Assembly: GCA_965215035.1 (NCBI GenBank)
Contig: OZ244040.1
Span: 2,418,001 to 2,482,000, forward strand
DNA: 64,000 nucleotides
From: Azophilus sp965215035
GTDB lineage: Bacteria; Pseudomonadota; Gammaproteobacteria; Pseudomonadales; Azotimanducaceae
Direction: 5' to 3'
Shown piece by piece: positions 51,582 to 59,391 of the stretch. The notes under the pieces are model-generated. The model saw only the letters and a program-made list of their open reading frames with translations. It had not been told where the DNA came from and did not search any database. Position numbers and translations under genes: made by a program. How positions within the stretch are numbered: the first letter of the stretch is position 1; every line of letters begins with the position of its first letter.

Positions 51582-53029
51582 TTACGAATGAGAGGCAGTA
51601 CAAGATCACACGGAACAAGGCGAAGAGCTTTGCTCAGGCGATCAAGGAGTTCGACGCCGCCGCGCAGGAAAGCCTCGGCATACACCCGCGGCTAGTACGG
51701 GCTGAACTGGAGGCGATGGAAAGCCAGCTAGCGGACCTATGCGACGAACTGAAAGAATACGAGCGTCTGAAATCGGCCGAACTGTCGGTGATCTCGGTGA
51801 CGTCGTTCGACGACCTTGCCGACGGACTGATCAAGGCGCGGATTGCCGCGGGCCTCAGCCAACGCACACTCGCGCAACGTCTGGAACTCAAGGAACAGCA
51901 GATCCAGCGGTATGAGGCGGAGCGCTACGCGTCTGCGAGCTACAAGCGAATGTGCCAGATCGCGCATGCGCTTGGTGTCCGGATTGAGAACGAGATCCTG
52001 CTCCCGGTGGTGCCTGCGAGCTTCGAAGGGCTGCTCGCCAAGGTCAGCCAGGTAGGACTGAGCCGAGAGTTCGTTGTCGGGCGTCTGCTGTCCACGGCGG
52101 ACGCGGCCGTCGCCGAAGGGGAGGTTCCGGAAGAACAGAACAACGAGAAGCTCACCGCGAAGACTGCTGCCACCTTGGAGCGCGTGTTTGGCTGGACGCG
52201 TGAGAACATTCTGGGTGCTCAGGCGCTGTCCGCAACGAGGGCAGCCACCGAGGCGGCACGTTTCAAGATGCCGAAGGGTCGCCGCGAGAGTACGGCGGGC
52301 CTGTTTGCCGCTTACGCGAACCACCTGGCCATCGTTGCCGTCCAAGGGATGGGTGACTATCCGAAGAAGACGATTCCGGGCGATGCGGGGGAGATGCGCA
52401 GGCGGATACTGGCGTACAGGCAAGGAAAGGACGATCTGCGCAGCGTGCTTCACACCGTGTGGGATCTCGGTGTGGTGGTGCTGCCGCTGAAGGGGGAGGG
52501 AACATTCCACGGCGCTTGCTGGCGCCACGAGGGGCGTAACGCAATCATACTGAAGCAAACCTCTAAGCACGAAGCGCGCTGGACGTTCGACCTGCTCCAC
52601 GAGCTATTCCACGCAGCACAGCGGCCGGAGCAGGATACCTTCGAGGTGGTCGAGAAAGCAGCCACATCCAATGAAAGATGCGAGTCCGAGGAAGAGGTTT
52701 CCGCCAGCCAATACGCGGGCGACGTGATGCTGGACAGCAACGCGGAAGTGCTGGCGCAGGAGTGCGTGTCGTTGGCGCACGGCAGGGTTGAGCGTTTGAA
52801 GCGCACCGTGCGCCGGGTTGCGAAGAAACACAACGTGAGCACGGGAGCGCTCGCAAACTACTTGGCCTTTGCGCTGTCGCAGCAGCGTATAAATTGGTGG
52901 GGAGCCGCGGCGAATCTCCAGCGCAAGTCCGACCCGTGGAAGATCGCGCGGGACGTGTTTATCGAGCGGCATCCATACCGGATCGGCAACGAGATCGATC
53001 GCACCCTGCTCGACCGGGCGCTGAACTGA
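51578..53029 (+). CDS. XRE-family HTH protein fused to an ImmA/IrrE metallopeptidase
   Basis: A 483-residue fusion. Residues about 68-122 form an XRE helix-turn-helix (KARIAAGLSQRTLAQRLELK then QQIQRYEAERY). A linker region follows, and residues about 290-400 carry the ImmA/IrrE zinc peptidase with the HELFHAAQRP active-site motif (HExxH, His at about 341). In ImmA-type systems the peptidase cleaves a repressor, often after DNA damage or infection. It is coupled to the DUF6932 gene. Together they look like a regulatory or defence-type two-gene unit. Confidence 0.88.
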   Translation: MITNERQYKITRNKAKSFAQAIKEFDAAAQESLGIHPRLVRAELEAMESQLADLCDELKEYERLKSAELSVISVTSFDDLADGLIKARIAAGLSQRTLAQRLELKEQQIQRYEAERYASASYKRMCQIAHALGVRIENEILLPVVPASFEGLLAKVSQVGLSREFVVGRLLSTADAAVAEGEVPEEQNNEKLTAKTAATLERVFGWTRENILGAQALSATRAATEAARFKMPKGRRESTAGLFAAYANHLAIVAVQGMGDYPKKTIPGDAGEMRRRILAYRQGKDDLRSVLHTVWDLGVVVLPLKGEGTFHGACWRHEGRNAIILKQTSKHEARWTFDLLHELFHAAQRPEQDTFEVVEKAATSNERCESEEEVSASQYAGDVMLDSNAEVLAQECVSLAHGRVERLKRTVRRVAKKHNVSTGALANYLAFALSQQRINWWGAAANLQRKSDPWKIARDVFIERHPYRIGNEIDRTLLDRALN

Positions 53030-53040
53030 GGAGACCACGC

Positions 53041-53103
53041 ATGGTGAAGTCCAAGAAGCCGGCACCGCTAGACGTCAAGTGCACGTCGGCGGACTCCCGA
53101 TGA
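53041..53103 (+). CDS. 20-codon mini-ORF after the ImmA gene
   Basis: ATG at 53041 is preceded by GAGGAG with 8-nt spacing, reads MVKSKKPAPLDVKCTSADSR and stops with an ATGA overlap with the next gene. The text DVKCTS resembles the start of a small cysteine-rich protein often seen behind ImmA genes, so this may be a truncated remnant rather than a leader peptide. No homology was tested. Confidence 0.35.
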   Translation: MVKSKKPAPLDVKCTSADSR

Positions 53104-53462
53104 CCGCTTGCCGGCGAATCCGGATGTGCATGGCCGCACTGTGCTTGGCCGCGCCGGCAGCCTTGGCGGATAACGCGGCCCGCTCCTACGAATGCAGAGC
53201 CATTGGACCCGTCGACCACGCCACGTTGATCCTGGAGGTTCCGGACGTCCCGGACGCCCGGCGCGACGAGCCGACTCCCACACGGGTGACGTTGCGCGGA
53301 CGGGACATCGAGGCGCTCTACCAGGCGTCGGGACTGGACGAGACCTGGGCCGTGGAGCTCGGGGCGGGTGCCGGCGTGGTCGAGCTGAGGCCCAACCTGC
53401 TGGCCGAGTACCGCGACGATGAAGGCCGAGAGACTCGATTCTGGTGCGCCCCGGCGGACTGA
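53100..53462 (+). CDS. Small secreted protein, unknown
   Basis: A 120-residue product. The leader MTACRRIRMCMAALCLAA then PAALA is a Sec signal with cleavage near residue 27. The mature part (YECRAIGPVDHATLILEVPD ... RFWCAPAD) has only two cysteines, C34 and C116, which may form a disulfide. It is probably periplasmic. The start at 53100 overlaps the stop of the mini-ORF, so it is translated with the ImmA unit. No family recognised. Confidence 0.6.
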   Translation: MTACRRIRMCMAALCLAAPAALADNAARSYECRAIGPVDHATLILEVPDVPDARRDEPTPTRVTLRGRDIEALYQASGLDETWAVELGAGAGVVELRPNLLAEYRDDEGRETRFWCAPAD

Positions 53463-53555
53463 TACCGGAGCCTGACGATTGGGCGGGCGCTATCGGCGGC
53501 TGCTTCGGTGCCCGGCCCATGCCGCTTGACGCGGCCGCCGTTGGTTGTTGGGCGG

Positions 53556-54473
53556 CTAGCCTGCCGCGGCCGGCGGCAAAATCACCTCGTCCGATTCTCC
53601 GCGAATGAACAGTGGCGCCATGCCGAAGTCGGCCACATCCTGTTCAAGCTGGGCGTCGGTGGGCGTTGGGGCGGGGTTGCTGGCGGTTTCCAGGGTCAGG
53701 CGCAGCAGGTTGGCGTCGCTGGAGCTGTTCAGGAACAGGCCCGGGCGGGCCAGAACATAATGGATGGCACGGGCGAGGGGCGCCGCATCCTGCAACGGCA
53801 TGTACCAGGAGAAGTGGGGGTCCTCGTCCGCGTCCCGCCAGCGGCGGCGGGCGATTGACTTAATCGTCTGCATGGCGACGTTGCGCTCCCGGCAAAAGGC
53901 GTAGAGGCGTTCGAAATCCGCCCCGTACACTTCTTGGCGCATCATGGTGTAGTTGTAGGGCAGCAGCACGGAGGCGAACGGGAAGCGCCGCAGGCTGTCG
54001 TAGTGCCATTGCGCTGCGAAGGTGCCATGGCCGGTGACGCCGATGTGGCGCACCAAGCCCTCATCCCGGGCCGCCACCAGGGCCTCAAGGGCACCGTCTG
54101 CACCGAAAGCGGTGTTCCATTCGTCCTCATCGACTAGGTTATGCATCTGAATGAGGTCCACGCAATCCACGCCCAGGCGCTCCAAGGAGCGGCGCAGTTG
54201 CTCGCTGGCCCCGGCGGCGGTGCGCTCCCCGGTTTTGGTGGCTAGGAAGAACTCTTGCCGGTGTCTTCTTAGAAAGGGGGCAAGGCGCTGCTCCGAATCC
54301 CCGTAGGCGGCTGCGGTGTCTATGTGGTTGACGCCAAACTCTAGCAGCAGATGCAAGGTGGCGTCCGCCCGAGCCTGCTTCATGCGCCCTAGGGCCGCCG
54401 CGCCGAAGATGATGCGCGAGCTTAGGTGCCCGGTGCCGCCGAAGGGGATGCGCTCGATCATGGAATGGGCCAC
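53556..54473 (-). CDS. Aldo/keto reductase
   Basis: A 305-residue AKR-fold protein. Recognisable parts: GRMKQARADATLHLLLEFGVNHIDTAAAYGDSE (N-terminal strand and Asp-Tyr region) and FLATKTGE (active-site Lys), then the GVDCVDLIQMHN barrel strand with His. These correspond to the DxxxY, K and H of the AKR active site. It would reduce aldehydes or ketones with NADPH. It stands as a single gene between the small secreted protein and the restriction remnant, possibly a stranger to the island. Confidence 0.88.
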   Translation of the reverse strand: MAHSMIERIPFGGTGHLSSRIIFGAAALGRMKQARADATLHLLLEFGVNHIDTAAAYGDSEQRLAPFLRRHRQEFFLATKTGERTAAGASEQLRRSLERLGVDCVDLIQMHNLVDEDEWNTAFGADGALEALVAARDEGLVRHIGVTGHGTFAAQWHYDSLRRFPFASVLLPYNYTMMRQEVYGADFERLYAFCRERNVAMQTIKSIARRRWRDADEDPHFSWYMPLQDAAPLARAIHYVLARPGLFLNSSSDANLLRLTLETASNPAPTPTDAQLEQDVADFGMAPLFIRGESDEVILPPAAAG

Positions 54474-54812
54474 CCTGGTTCCGCCACCTCGCCGCGATTC
54501 TACACCACCCGCATCCCGTACAGGCCGCTCAAGGCGTTCCGCTAGCTGGAAACCCCAGGCTGGCTACCTGACGCGCCCCGCTTTCGGAACTATCCCGGCG
54601 GCATCCACCCATGCGCTATAATCTCGATGAGATAAACGTGCGGGACAGACAGCGGGGAATGGCGGTGTGCGCGGTCAATGCTTGCGTGGGGGTGTTGCGG
54701 GGCCTGGAAACAGCGACATCCATTTTGCGCATTCTGGTTTACGGCGGTTATCCAAGGAGTGACGGTCGCCCGGAAAGCGGCATCGGCGTGGCTGTCGTGC
54801 TTGGAGGCGGGC
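54474..54812. other. Intergenic region, no gene recognised
   Basis: 339 bases between the divergent aldo/keto reductase and restriction-gene fragment. A frame through it continues into the next gene, but lacks a ribosome-binding site before 54813. I see no other signal. Confidence 0.5.
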
Positions 54813-55367
54813 GTGGATAGCCGATTTTTCGAGCTGCCGACGCTGAACTCGCCCTACGAGTACCCATCGTGGCATTGGGGTCTCGATGCTGCTGGTCAGC
54901 CGACCCAGAAGATCAACAAAGCGCACCCGGGAGCGGAGTTCATCACCACGATTTCAAAGCCTAGGAAGCGCAAGGGATCAACGGAGCAGTCTTCGCTGCT
55001 GTTTGACGAGGGCAGGGGATTCTCGATTGAGAAGCAAGCTTACGATCACACCGCCATCGTCAACGGCACTCGTCAAGAGGTCGATCGCTGGTGCCGGCTG
55101 CCGAATCCCAGCCAGTGGCGCGTGACAGAGGAAACGACGCGGCTGCTGCAAGACTGGTGCCATTACAAATTCAGCGGCGTACGCCCGTTATTGTGCCAAG
55201 TCGAGGTCGCGGAAACTGCGATCTGGTTTACCGAGGTGGCACCGCACTGGGTGCCCGGCATCAACAATCACGGCAACTACGGACGCTGGGCTTTTGCCGA
55301 GTTCGCCTACATACGGGGTAGGCAGCCCGACCTCAAGGCAAAGGTAAAGGACATTGCAACGAGATGA
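54813..55367 (+). pseudogene. Type III restriction enzyme (Res), internally deleted
   Basis: A 184-residue frame begins with GTG (GGAGG at 54802-54806, 6-nt spacing) and reads RFFELPTLNSPYEYPSWHW, which I recognise as the start of the BPTD_3080-like Res subunit. The early domain continues through TRLLQDWCHYKFSGVRPLLC and AETAIWFTEVAPH. It then jumps to the C-terminal wording WVPGINNHGNYGRWAFAEF, skipping the helicase and nuclease (about 700+ residues in the family). An internal deletion kept the frame open. It cannot be an active enzyme. The reduction is consistent with loss of the methylase partner at 57238. Confidence 0.75.
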
Positions 55368-55467
55368 TCTAGGCCAAGTTGGCTGTCGGTGAGACGCTGG
55401 AGGCCGAGCGCATCGCTGCTGGCGGCTCAGACCCCGGCCAAACGGACACGCGGAGCGGTCGAAATTC

Positions 55468-56640
55468 ATGGATGACCTGTCTTTTGAAATAGAGAACCTG
55501 GGTGTTATCAAAGAAGGGCGCTTTACGCAAAAGCCACTCACCCTATTTTGCGGTCCAAACAATAGTGGCAAAACATGGGCTATGTACTCCCTGTATTACA
55601 GCCACAAACTGATGAAGCAGTTTTCGCAGGCAGTCCATCCAGAAGCAACAGACCTAGAGAGCCCGACTCTATCTAAATTCAATAAAAACCTTGAGAGTAA
55701 ACTGCCCTATCTACTCCATAGCAGCGCTAGCGCTCTGGAAAATGCGGTATTCAGGATTGCAGACAAGCATAGGAAAGAATTTGCGAATATTGTAAGGGAG
55801 AAACAAAAAAGGAGCAGCTTCCTGATGCCCGCGGAGCGTAGCGGTTTGCACCTGATCTACCGGGAACTGAGTGCCAAGCGCACGGCACTATTGCATGACG
55901 CATCTAGGGAAAATATCAACTTACGTGAGCTCTTGCGGGATGTCATTCACTCGCGCTATGCGGTGCCAATTGCCGATTATATCGACTGGCTGAATAAACT
56001 TGCCGATGTTCAGCGGGTTGCGCCGGGTGATTTTCACTCGTCTGCTGGGAGGGTCAAGAAAGATTTGGTTAGAGGATCCTATCAAATCGATAAAGCAACC
56101 GGCGACATTACGTTCAAACCCTATAAGCTACGGCGTCGCCGCAAGACGATCATGGGGCTGCACATGACCTCCAGCACCGTCAAAAGCCTGTTCGGGCTTT
56201 GGTTCTACCTGGAAAAGCAGGCCAAGCCCGGCGATCTATTGATGATCGACGAGCCGGAGCTGAACATTCATCCGAAGAATCAAGTCAAGATGGCGCGCCT
56301 ATTGGCCGGGATGGTCAACGCGGGTCTGAACGTCGTCATCAGCACTCATAGCGACTACATGGTAAGGGAATTCAACACGTTGCTTATGTTGAGCGGAGAT
56401 GAGAGCGGGTGTCTGAAACAAAAGTACGGATACGATCATAAAGAAATTAGAGAAACATTGCGTCCAGAACAGGTTGGTGCCTATCTCTTTGACCGCCGGA
56501 CCGTTAAGCCTTTCGAGATAACGTCGGAGGATGGTATATACGCCACGACGTTTGATGACGTGATAAAGGAACTGAACAGAGTCAACGACGGTGTCTACTA
56601 CGCCCTTCAGGAGCAACGCACGGCGCACGACGATGATTGA
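55468..56640 (+). CDS. OLD-like AAA ATPase, first gene of a candidate defence pair
   Basis: A 390-residue ATPase of the OLD/AAA_15 (ABC-like) group. Walker A GPNNSGKT is at about residues 29-36, Walker B LLMIDEPELNIHP at about 257-269, and the switch H-loop STHSDYMVRE follows (about 291-300). The central part is helical (KLMKQFSQAVHP...). No TOPRIM domain (as in OLD/GajA) is visible, so the nuclease would be the separate gene overlapping its end. GC is visibly lower than in the flanks, suggesting transfer. It lies between stumps of res and mod genes. Confidence 0.85.
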   Translation: MDDLSFEIENLGVIKEGRFTQKPLTLFCGPNNSGKTWAMYSLYYSHKLMKQFSQAVHPEATDLESPTLSKFNKNLESKLPYLLHSSASALENAVFRIADKHRKEFANIVREKQKRSSFLMPAERSGLHLIYRELSAKRTALLHDASRENINLRELLRDVIHSRYAVPIADYIDWLNKLADVQRVAPGDFHSSAGRVKKDLVRGSYQIDKATGDITFKPYKLRRRRKTIMGLHMTSSTVKSLFGLWFYLEKQAKPGDLLMIDEPELNIHPKNQVKMARLLAGMVNAGLNVVISTHSDYMVREFNTLLMLSGDESGCLKQKYGYDHKEIRETLRPEQVGAYLFDRRTVKPFEITSEDGIYATTFDDVIKELNRVNDGVYYALQEQRTAHDDD

Positions 56641-57193
56641 CACGATCAGGAGTGCAATCAAGGAATTCTATCACCTTAATCGGGATGGAAGGCAATGGTT
56701 TATTCAGGAGGACCGGAAACTTGTGACGTTACGGTCACCCGATAAAAATTGCTTCGGCTTTTCATTGGATAAGACTGACCATCCCGGGCTGGCTTTTTTC
56801 AGCCCCGCCCCTCCTAAAGGCGTGGCTAAAGTCTGCGACGGAATGATCGCCGTATTGCATAATCAGAAACTGTATCTTTTTTCTGTTGAAGTCAAATCGC
56901 GGCACAAAGGTGATGCCCGTAAACAGCTAGTCAACGGCCAGCTCTTTTGGCGCTGGTTGATTCATCTTTGCAAACGGCATCACCACTTGTCTCAATCGAC
57001 GGATGTTTGCTATATCAGCTTGCTTATTTGGAGCCCAAGAGAACGATCACCACGAAAGGGTACAACTACACATTTGGAGGACAGTGAATGGAAGAAGCGG
57101 ACTGTTGACAAGTTCAAAGCCTGTTTTGAGGTGCCGAACCGTGAAGATATTGCACTCGTCGACCTTATAGAAATGATTGCTAAGGGGAACTGA
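56633..57193 (+). CDS. PD-(D/E)xK-like nuclease candidate, second gene of the pair
   Basis: A 186-residue protein overlapping the ATPase stop by 8 bp. It has a strand order compatible with a PD-(D/E)xK fold: CDGMIAVLHNQKLYLFSVEVKSRHKGDAR, with D near residue 80 and a VEVK (ExK, about 95-98) at the usual spacing. The rest (KQLVNGQLFWRWLI, then FEVPNREDIALVDLIE) fits a restriction-type core. No known family name comes to mind. The call is a fold guess from motifs. The frame continues upstream, but ATG 56633 gives the coupled start. Confidence 0.6.
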   Translation: MIDTIRSAIKEFYHLNRDGRQWFIQEDRKLVTLRSPDKNCFGFSLDKTDHPGLAFFSPAPPKGVAKVCDGMIAVLHNQKLYLFSVEVKSRHKGDARKQLVNGQLFWRWLIHLCKRHHHLSQSTDVCYISLLIWSPRERSPRKGTTTHLEDSEWKKRTVDKFKACFEVPNREDIALVDLIEMIAKGN

Positions 57194-57237
57194 AAGAAAG
57201 TTTTCACTACATCGTAAATAGGTAAGGCGAGTAGTCC

Positions 57238-57346
57238 ATGACTATGAGCAGCGGCGTTAGGAAGAGTATTGAGACGATTACCCATGACGAGGCGAAGCGG
57301 TGCAACATTTCCGCTGCCGAGTACCAGTCGGTGATGCAGGAGGGGA
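57238..57346 (+). pseudogene. N-terminal stump of a type III modification methyltransferase (Mod)
   Basis: Reads MTMSSGVRKSIETITHDEAK then RCNISAAEYQSVMQE, matching the recalled start of the Mod subunit that pairs with BPTD_3080-like Res (..ETLTHxEAxRxNIPTAEYQSVM..). After about 36 codons the sequence changes into a transposase fragment. The methylase is therefore destroyed. This supports that the ATPase pair was inserted inside, or always lay within, a type III RM locus. Confidence 0.6.
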
Positions 57347-57525
57347 ATCAACCCCCAAATCCTTGCCCTGAACCAGGGCCATTGGGAGACCGAAAACCGC
57401 CTCCACTATTTCCGCGACTTCACCTACAACAAGGACTGGTCTCGGATGCGAGCCGATGCGCTGCCTGGAAACTCGTCTGGCTAGTCGACGGCGTGATGTC
57501 CATCGTGCGCTCGTGCGGGCGATTT
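57347..57525 (+). pseudogene. Transposase C-terminal fragment (ISAs1/H-repeat type)
   Basis: The frame at 57347-57484 reads ILALNQGHWETENRLHYFRD then FTYNKDWSRMRADALPGN, matching the ...HWxIENxLHxxRDVTxxED... C-terminus of ISAs1-like transposases. After a frameshift VDGVMSIVR (in the next frame) continues the family text. The rest of the transposase is absent. It probably caused the loss of the methylase. Confidence 0.65.
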
Positions 57526-57809
57526 CAGTGCTTGCCCCGGGCGTGGCGGCGCTAGGCCGCCCGGCAGGGAGATGTCCTGCGCGAGGTCATCCGACCACAC
57601 TGACACACGTCCTCCGAAGAATAGACTCATACAACGAAGGTGCCCGACCTTCTGGATGAACGGTCGCCGCCAAATCACACAAGCGAGACCTTCTCCAACG
57701 CACATGAGGGGAACCCGCGAGCTATAGAGGCCGACTCCGGGCACCCGTCACCCACTCGTGATGGTCAGCCCCGTCCAGACTAAGTGACGGTAGGATCGTC
57801 TTGGGCGAA
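57485..57809. other. Gene-free stretch between remnants
   Basis: Between the transposase fragment and the TIR remnant no real gene, repeat or convincing terminator is seen. Confidence 0.5.
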
Positions 57810-58109
57810 CTACCTGAGCCTCTCAGCGAAGAGGTTCCAATAATATTCGGCGGCGCTTTCGTGGGTCAATTTCGTTTTTTGCCTCTGACCAAAATGAGCT
57901 ATGCCCATCGGTTCGAGATATAAGGTGTCGCCGTCGTTGCGCACGGACATGGCCCCTCTGAGGTGGTCCTGGTTCGTTGGACAGTCCGAGGGCGAAAGTA
58001 AGGTGTACTCGGATTGGTTTTGAACCCTCGATAATCGATAGTTTCCCGCTGGCCGAATCGATGTCAACCGCGCCTCGGAAGCGCCTTTGGACCTGCCAGT
58101 CAGCAGCTG

Positions 58110-58149
58110 GTCCACCATGGCCGGAAGTCCCCTTCCGGCCATGGTGGAC
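58110..58149. repeat. Perfect 18-bp inverted repeat with 4-nt loop
   Basis: The stem GTCCACCATGGCCGGAAG (58110-58127) is the exact reverse complement of 58132-58149, with loop TCCC. It lies inside the IS3 element, after orfB. A perfect hairpin this long is unusual and may be a transcription terminator, a protective structure or an inserted palindrome. Confidence 0.7.
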
Positions 58150-58154
58150 TTCCA

Positions 58155-58239
58155 CGCCTCGGGGTTCGGCGTGTCATCCGAGGGATCGAAGCGAAGCGGA
58201 GAACGCGCGCAGCGCGTTGACACGCCGAACCCCGAGGCG
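58155..58239. repeat. Perfect 22-bp inverted repeat with 41-nt loop
   Basis: The left arm 58155-58176 starts CGCCTCGGGGTTCGGCG and the right arm 58218-58239 is its exact reverse complement. The loop contains a smaller GC palindrome around CGCGCAGCGCG. It stands 5 bp from the other perfect hairpin, both between the left end of the IS3 element and orfB. Confidence 0.7.
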
Positions 58240-58267
58240 TTCCCGGCATCCCTGTGTTCCATTGCCT

Positions 58268-59110
58268 TCACGCGGCCTCCGGGACGGCGCCGCGGTAAGC
58301 CTCGTCCGGCGTGTGGCCGTCAAGCGCCGAGTGCGGCCTCAGTTCGTTGTAGAAATTGACCCAGGATCCGACGATACGCTCCGCGTCGCGGCCGTCGGCG
58401 AGCTCGCGCAGGTACACCGCCTCGTACTTCAGCGAACGCCACAGGCGCTCGATGAAGATGTTGTCAAGATAGCGGCCGCGGCCGTCCATGGAGCAGCGCA
58501 CGCCGCTCGACAGCACCCGCCCGGTGAACGCGATGCTGGTGAATTGAGCGCCCTGGTCCGTATTGAAGATCTCCGGAACACCGAGGCGCGGCGCGGCGTC
58601 CAATGCATCGATGCAAAAGACGCTGTCCATCGTGTTCGACAAGCGCCACGACAGAACGCGGCGGCTGGCCCAGTCCATCACGGCAACCAGGTGGAAAAAA
58701 CCCTGAGAAACAGGAACGTGGGTTATGTCCGCGCACCACACCTGATCCGGCCGGTCGATCACCAGGTCGCGCAGGAGGTAGGGGTACGCCCGGTGCTCCG
58801 GGTTGGCAACACTGGTGCGCGGCCTGGGGTGGATCGCCTCCATGCCCATCAGCCGCATCAACCGGCGTATCCGGTGCCGCCCGACAACCGCGCCCTCGCG
58901 GCGCAGATGCCGCGCCATCTGCCGACTGCCGTAGAACGGGTGCGCCAGATGCAACTCGTCCAGGCGCCGCATCAGCGCCAGGTTCTCCGCGCTCTCGCCG
59001 AGCGGCTCGTAGTACTGCGAGGAGCGACTCACGCCAAGCAGCCCGCACTGCCGGGCCAGCGCCAGCGGGCCGCCGCGCTCGACCATCGCGACCCGCTCCG
59101 TGCGGCTCAA
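58268..59110 (-). CDS. IS3-family transposase OrfB (integrase core)
   Basis: A 280-residue integrase-like transposase. The HTH-like N-part is followed by the DDE core: VWCADITHVPVSQGFF (first D), FNTDQGAQFTS (second D) and the late acid in IFIERLWRSLKYE (E). The start overlaps the orfA stop (ATGA). An OrfAB fusion by frameshifting is usual in this family. It appears intact. Confidence 0.94.
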   Translation of the reverse strand: MSRTERVAMVERGGPLALARQCGLLGVSRSSQYYEPLGESAENLALMRRLDELHLAHPFYGSRQMARHLRREGAVVGRHRIRRLMRLMGMEAIHPRPRTSVANPEHRAYPYLLRDLVIDRPDQVWCADITHVPVSQGFFHLVAVMDWASRRVLSWRLSNTMDSVFCIDALDAAPRLGVPEIFNTDQGAQFTSIAFTGRVLSSGVRCSMDGRGRYLDNIFIERLWRSLKYEAVYLRELADGRDAERIVGSWVNFYNELRPHSALDGHTPDEAYRGAVPEAA

Positions 59111-59391
59111 CGCGCCAACCCGCGCAGAAAAAAATCCCGTTCGACCGTCAACTCCCCGATCTTCGCGTGCAGCTCTCGGATCGTCGCCTCGCGCTCCCTG
59201 CCGCGCTTCGATCCGGGCTGGGAAAACACCTCGTCCAGACCCTCAACGGCCTGCCGCTTCCAAGCGCTGACTTGGTTCGGATGCACCTCATGGCGCACGG
59301 CAATCGCCTGTACCGTGTCGTGCTCCCGCAGCGCCTCCAGCGCCACCCGCTTCTTGAACTCCGCCGTAAATCGGCGCCTCTTCCTGGCCAT
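59107..59391 (-). CDS. IS3-family transposase OrfA
   Basis: A 94-residue protein: ATG at 59391 (MARKRRRFTAEFKKRVALEA) after an upstream AGG-rich stretch, HTH (TVQAIAVRHEVHPNQVSAWK) and a leucine-zipper-like tail ERDFFLRGL. The upstream frame extends to 59439, but that part lies within the terminal repeat. It works with OrfB. Confidence 0.92.
   Translation of the reverse strand: MARKRRRFTAEFKKRVALEALREHDTVQAIAVRHEVHPNQVSAWKRQAVEGLDEVFSQPGSKRGREREATIRELHAKIGELTVERDFFLRGLAR

Noticed and set aside
55468..57193. Known defence systems PARIS, Septu or Gabija
   Set aside because: The effector is neither a TOPRIM (DUF4435) protein, nor an HNH nuclease, nor a TOPRIM fused to the ATPase, so I do not assign it to those systems.
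58155..58239. attC site of an integron
   Set aside because: The palindrome is perfect and lacks the attC core sites and asymmetric extrahelical bases; no integron integrase is nearby.
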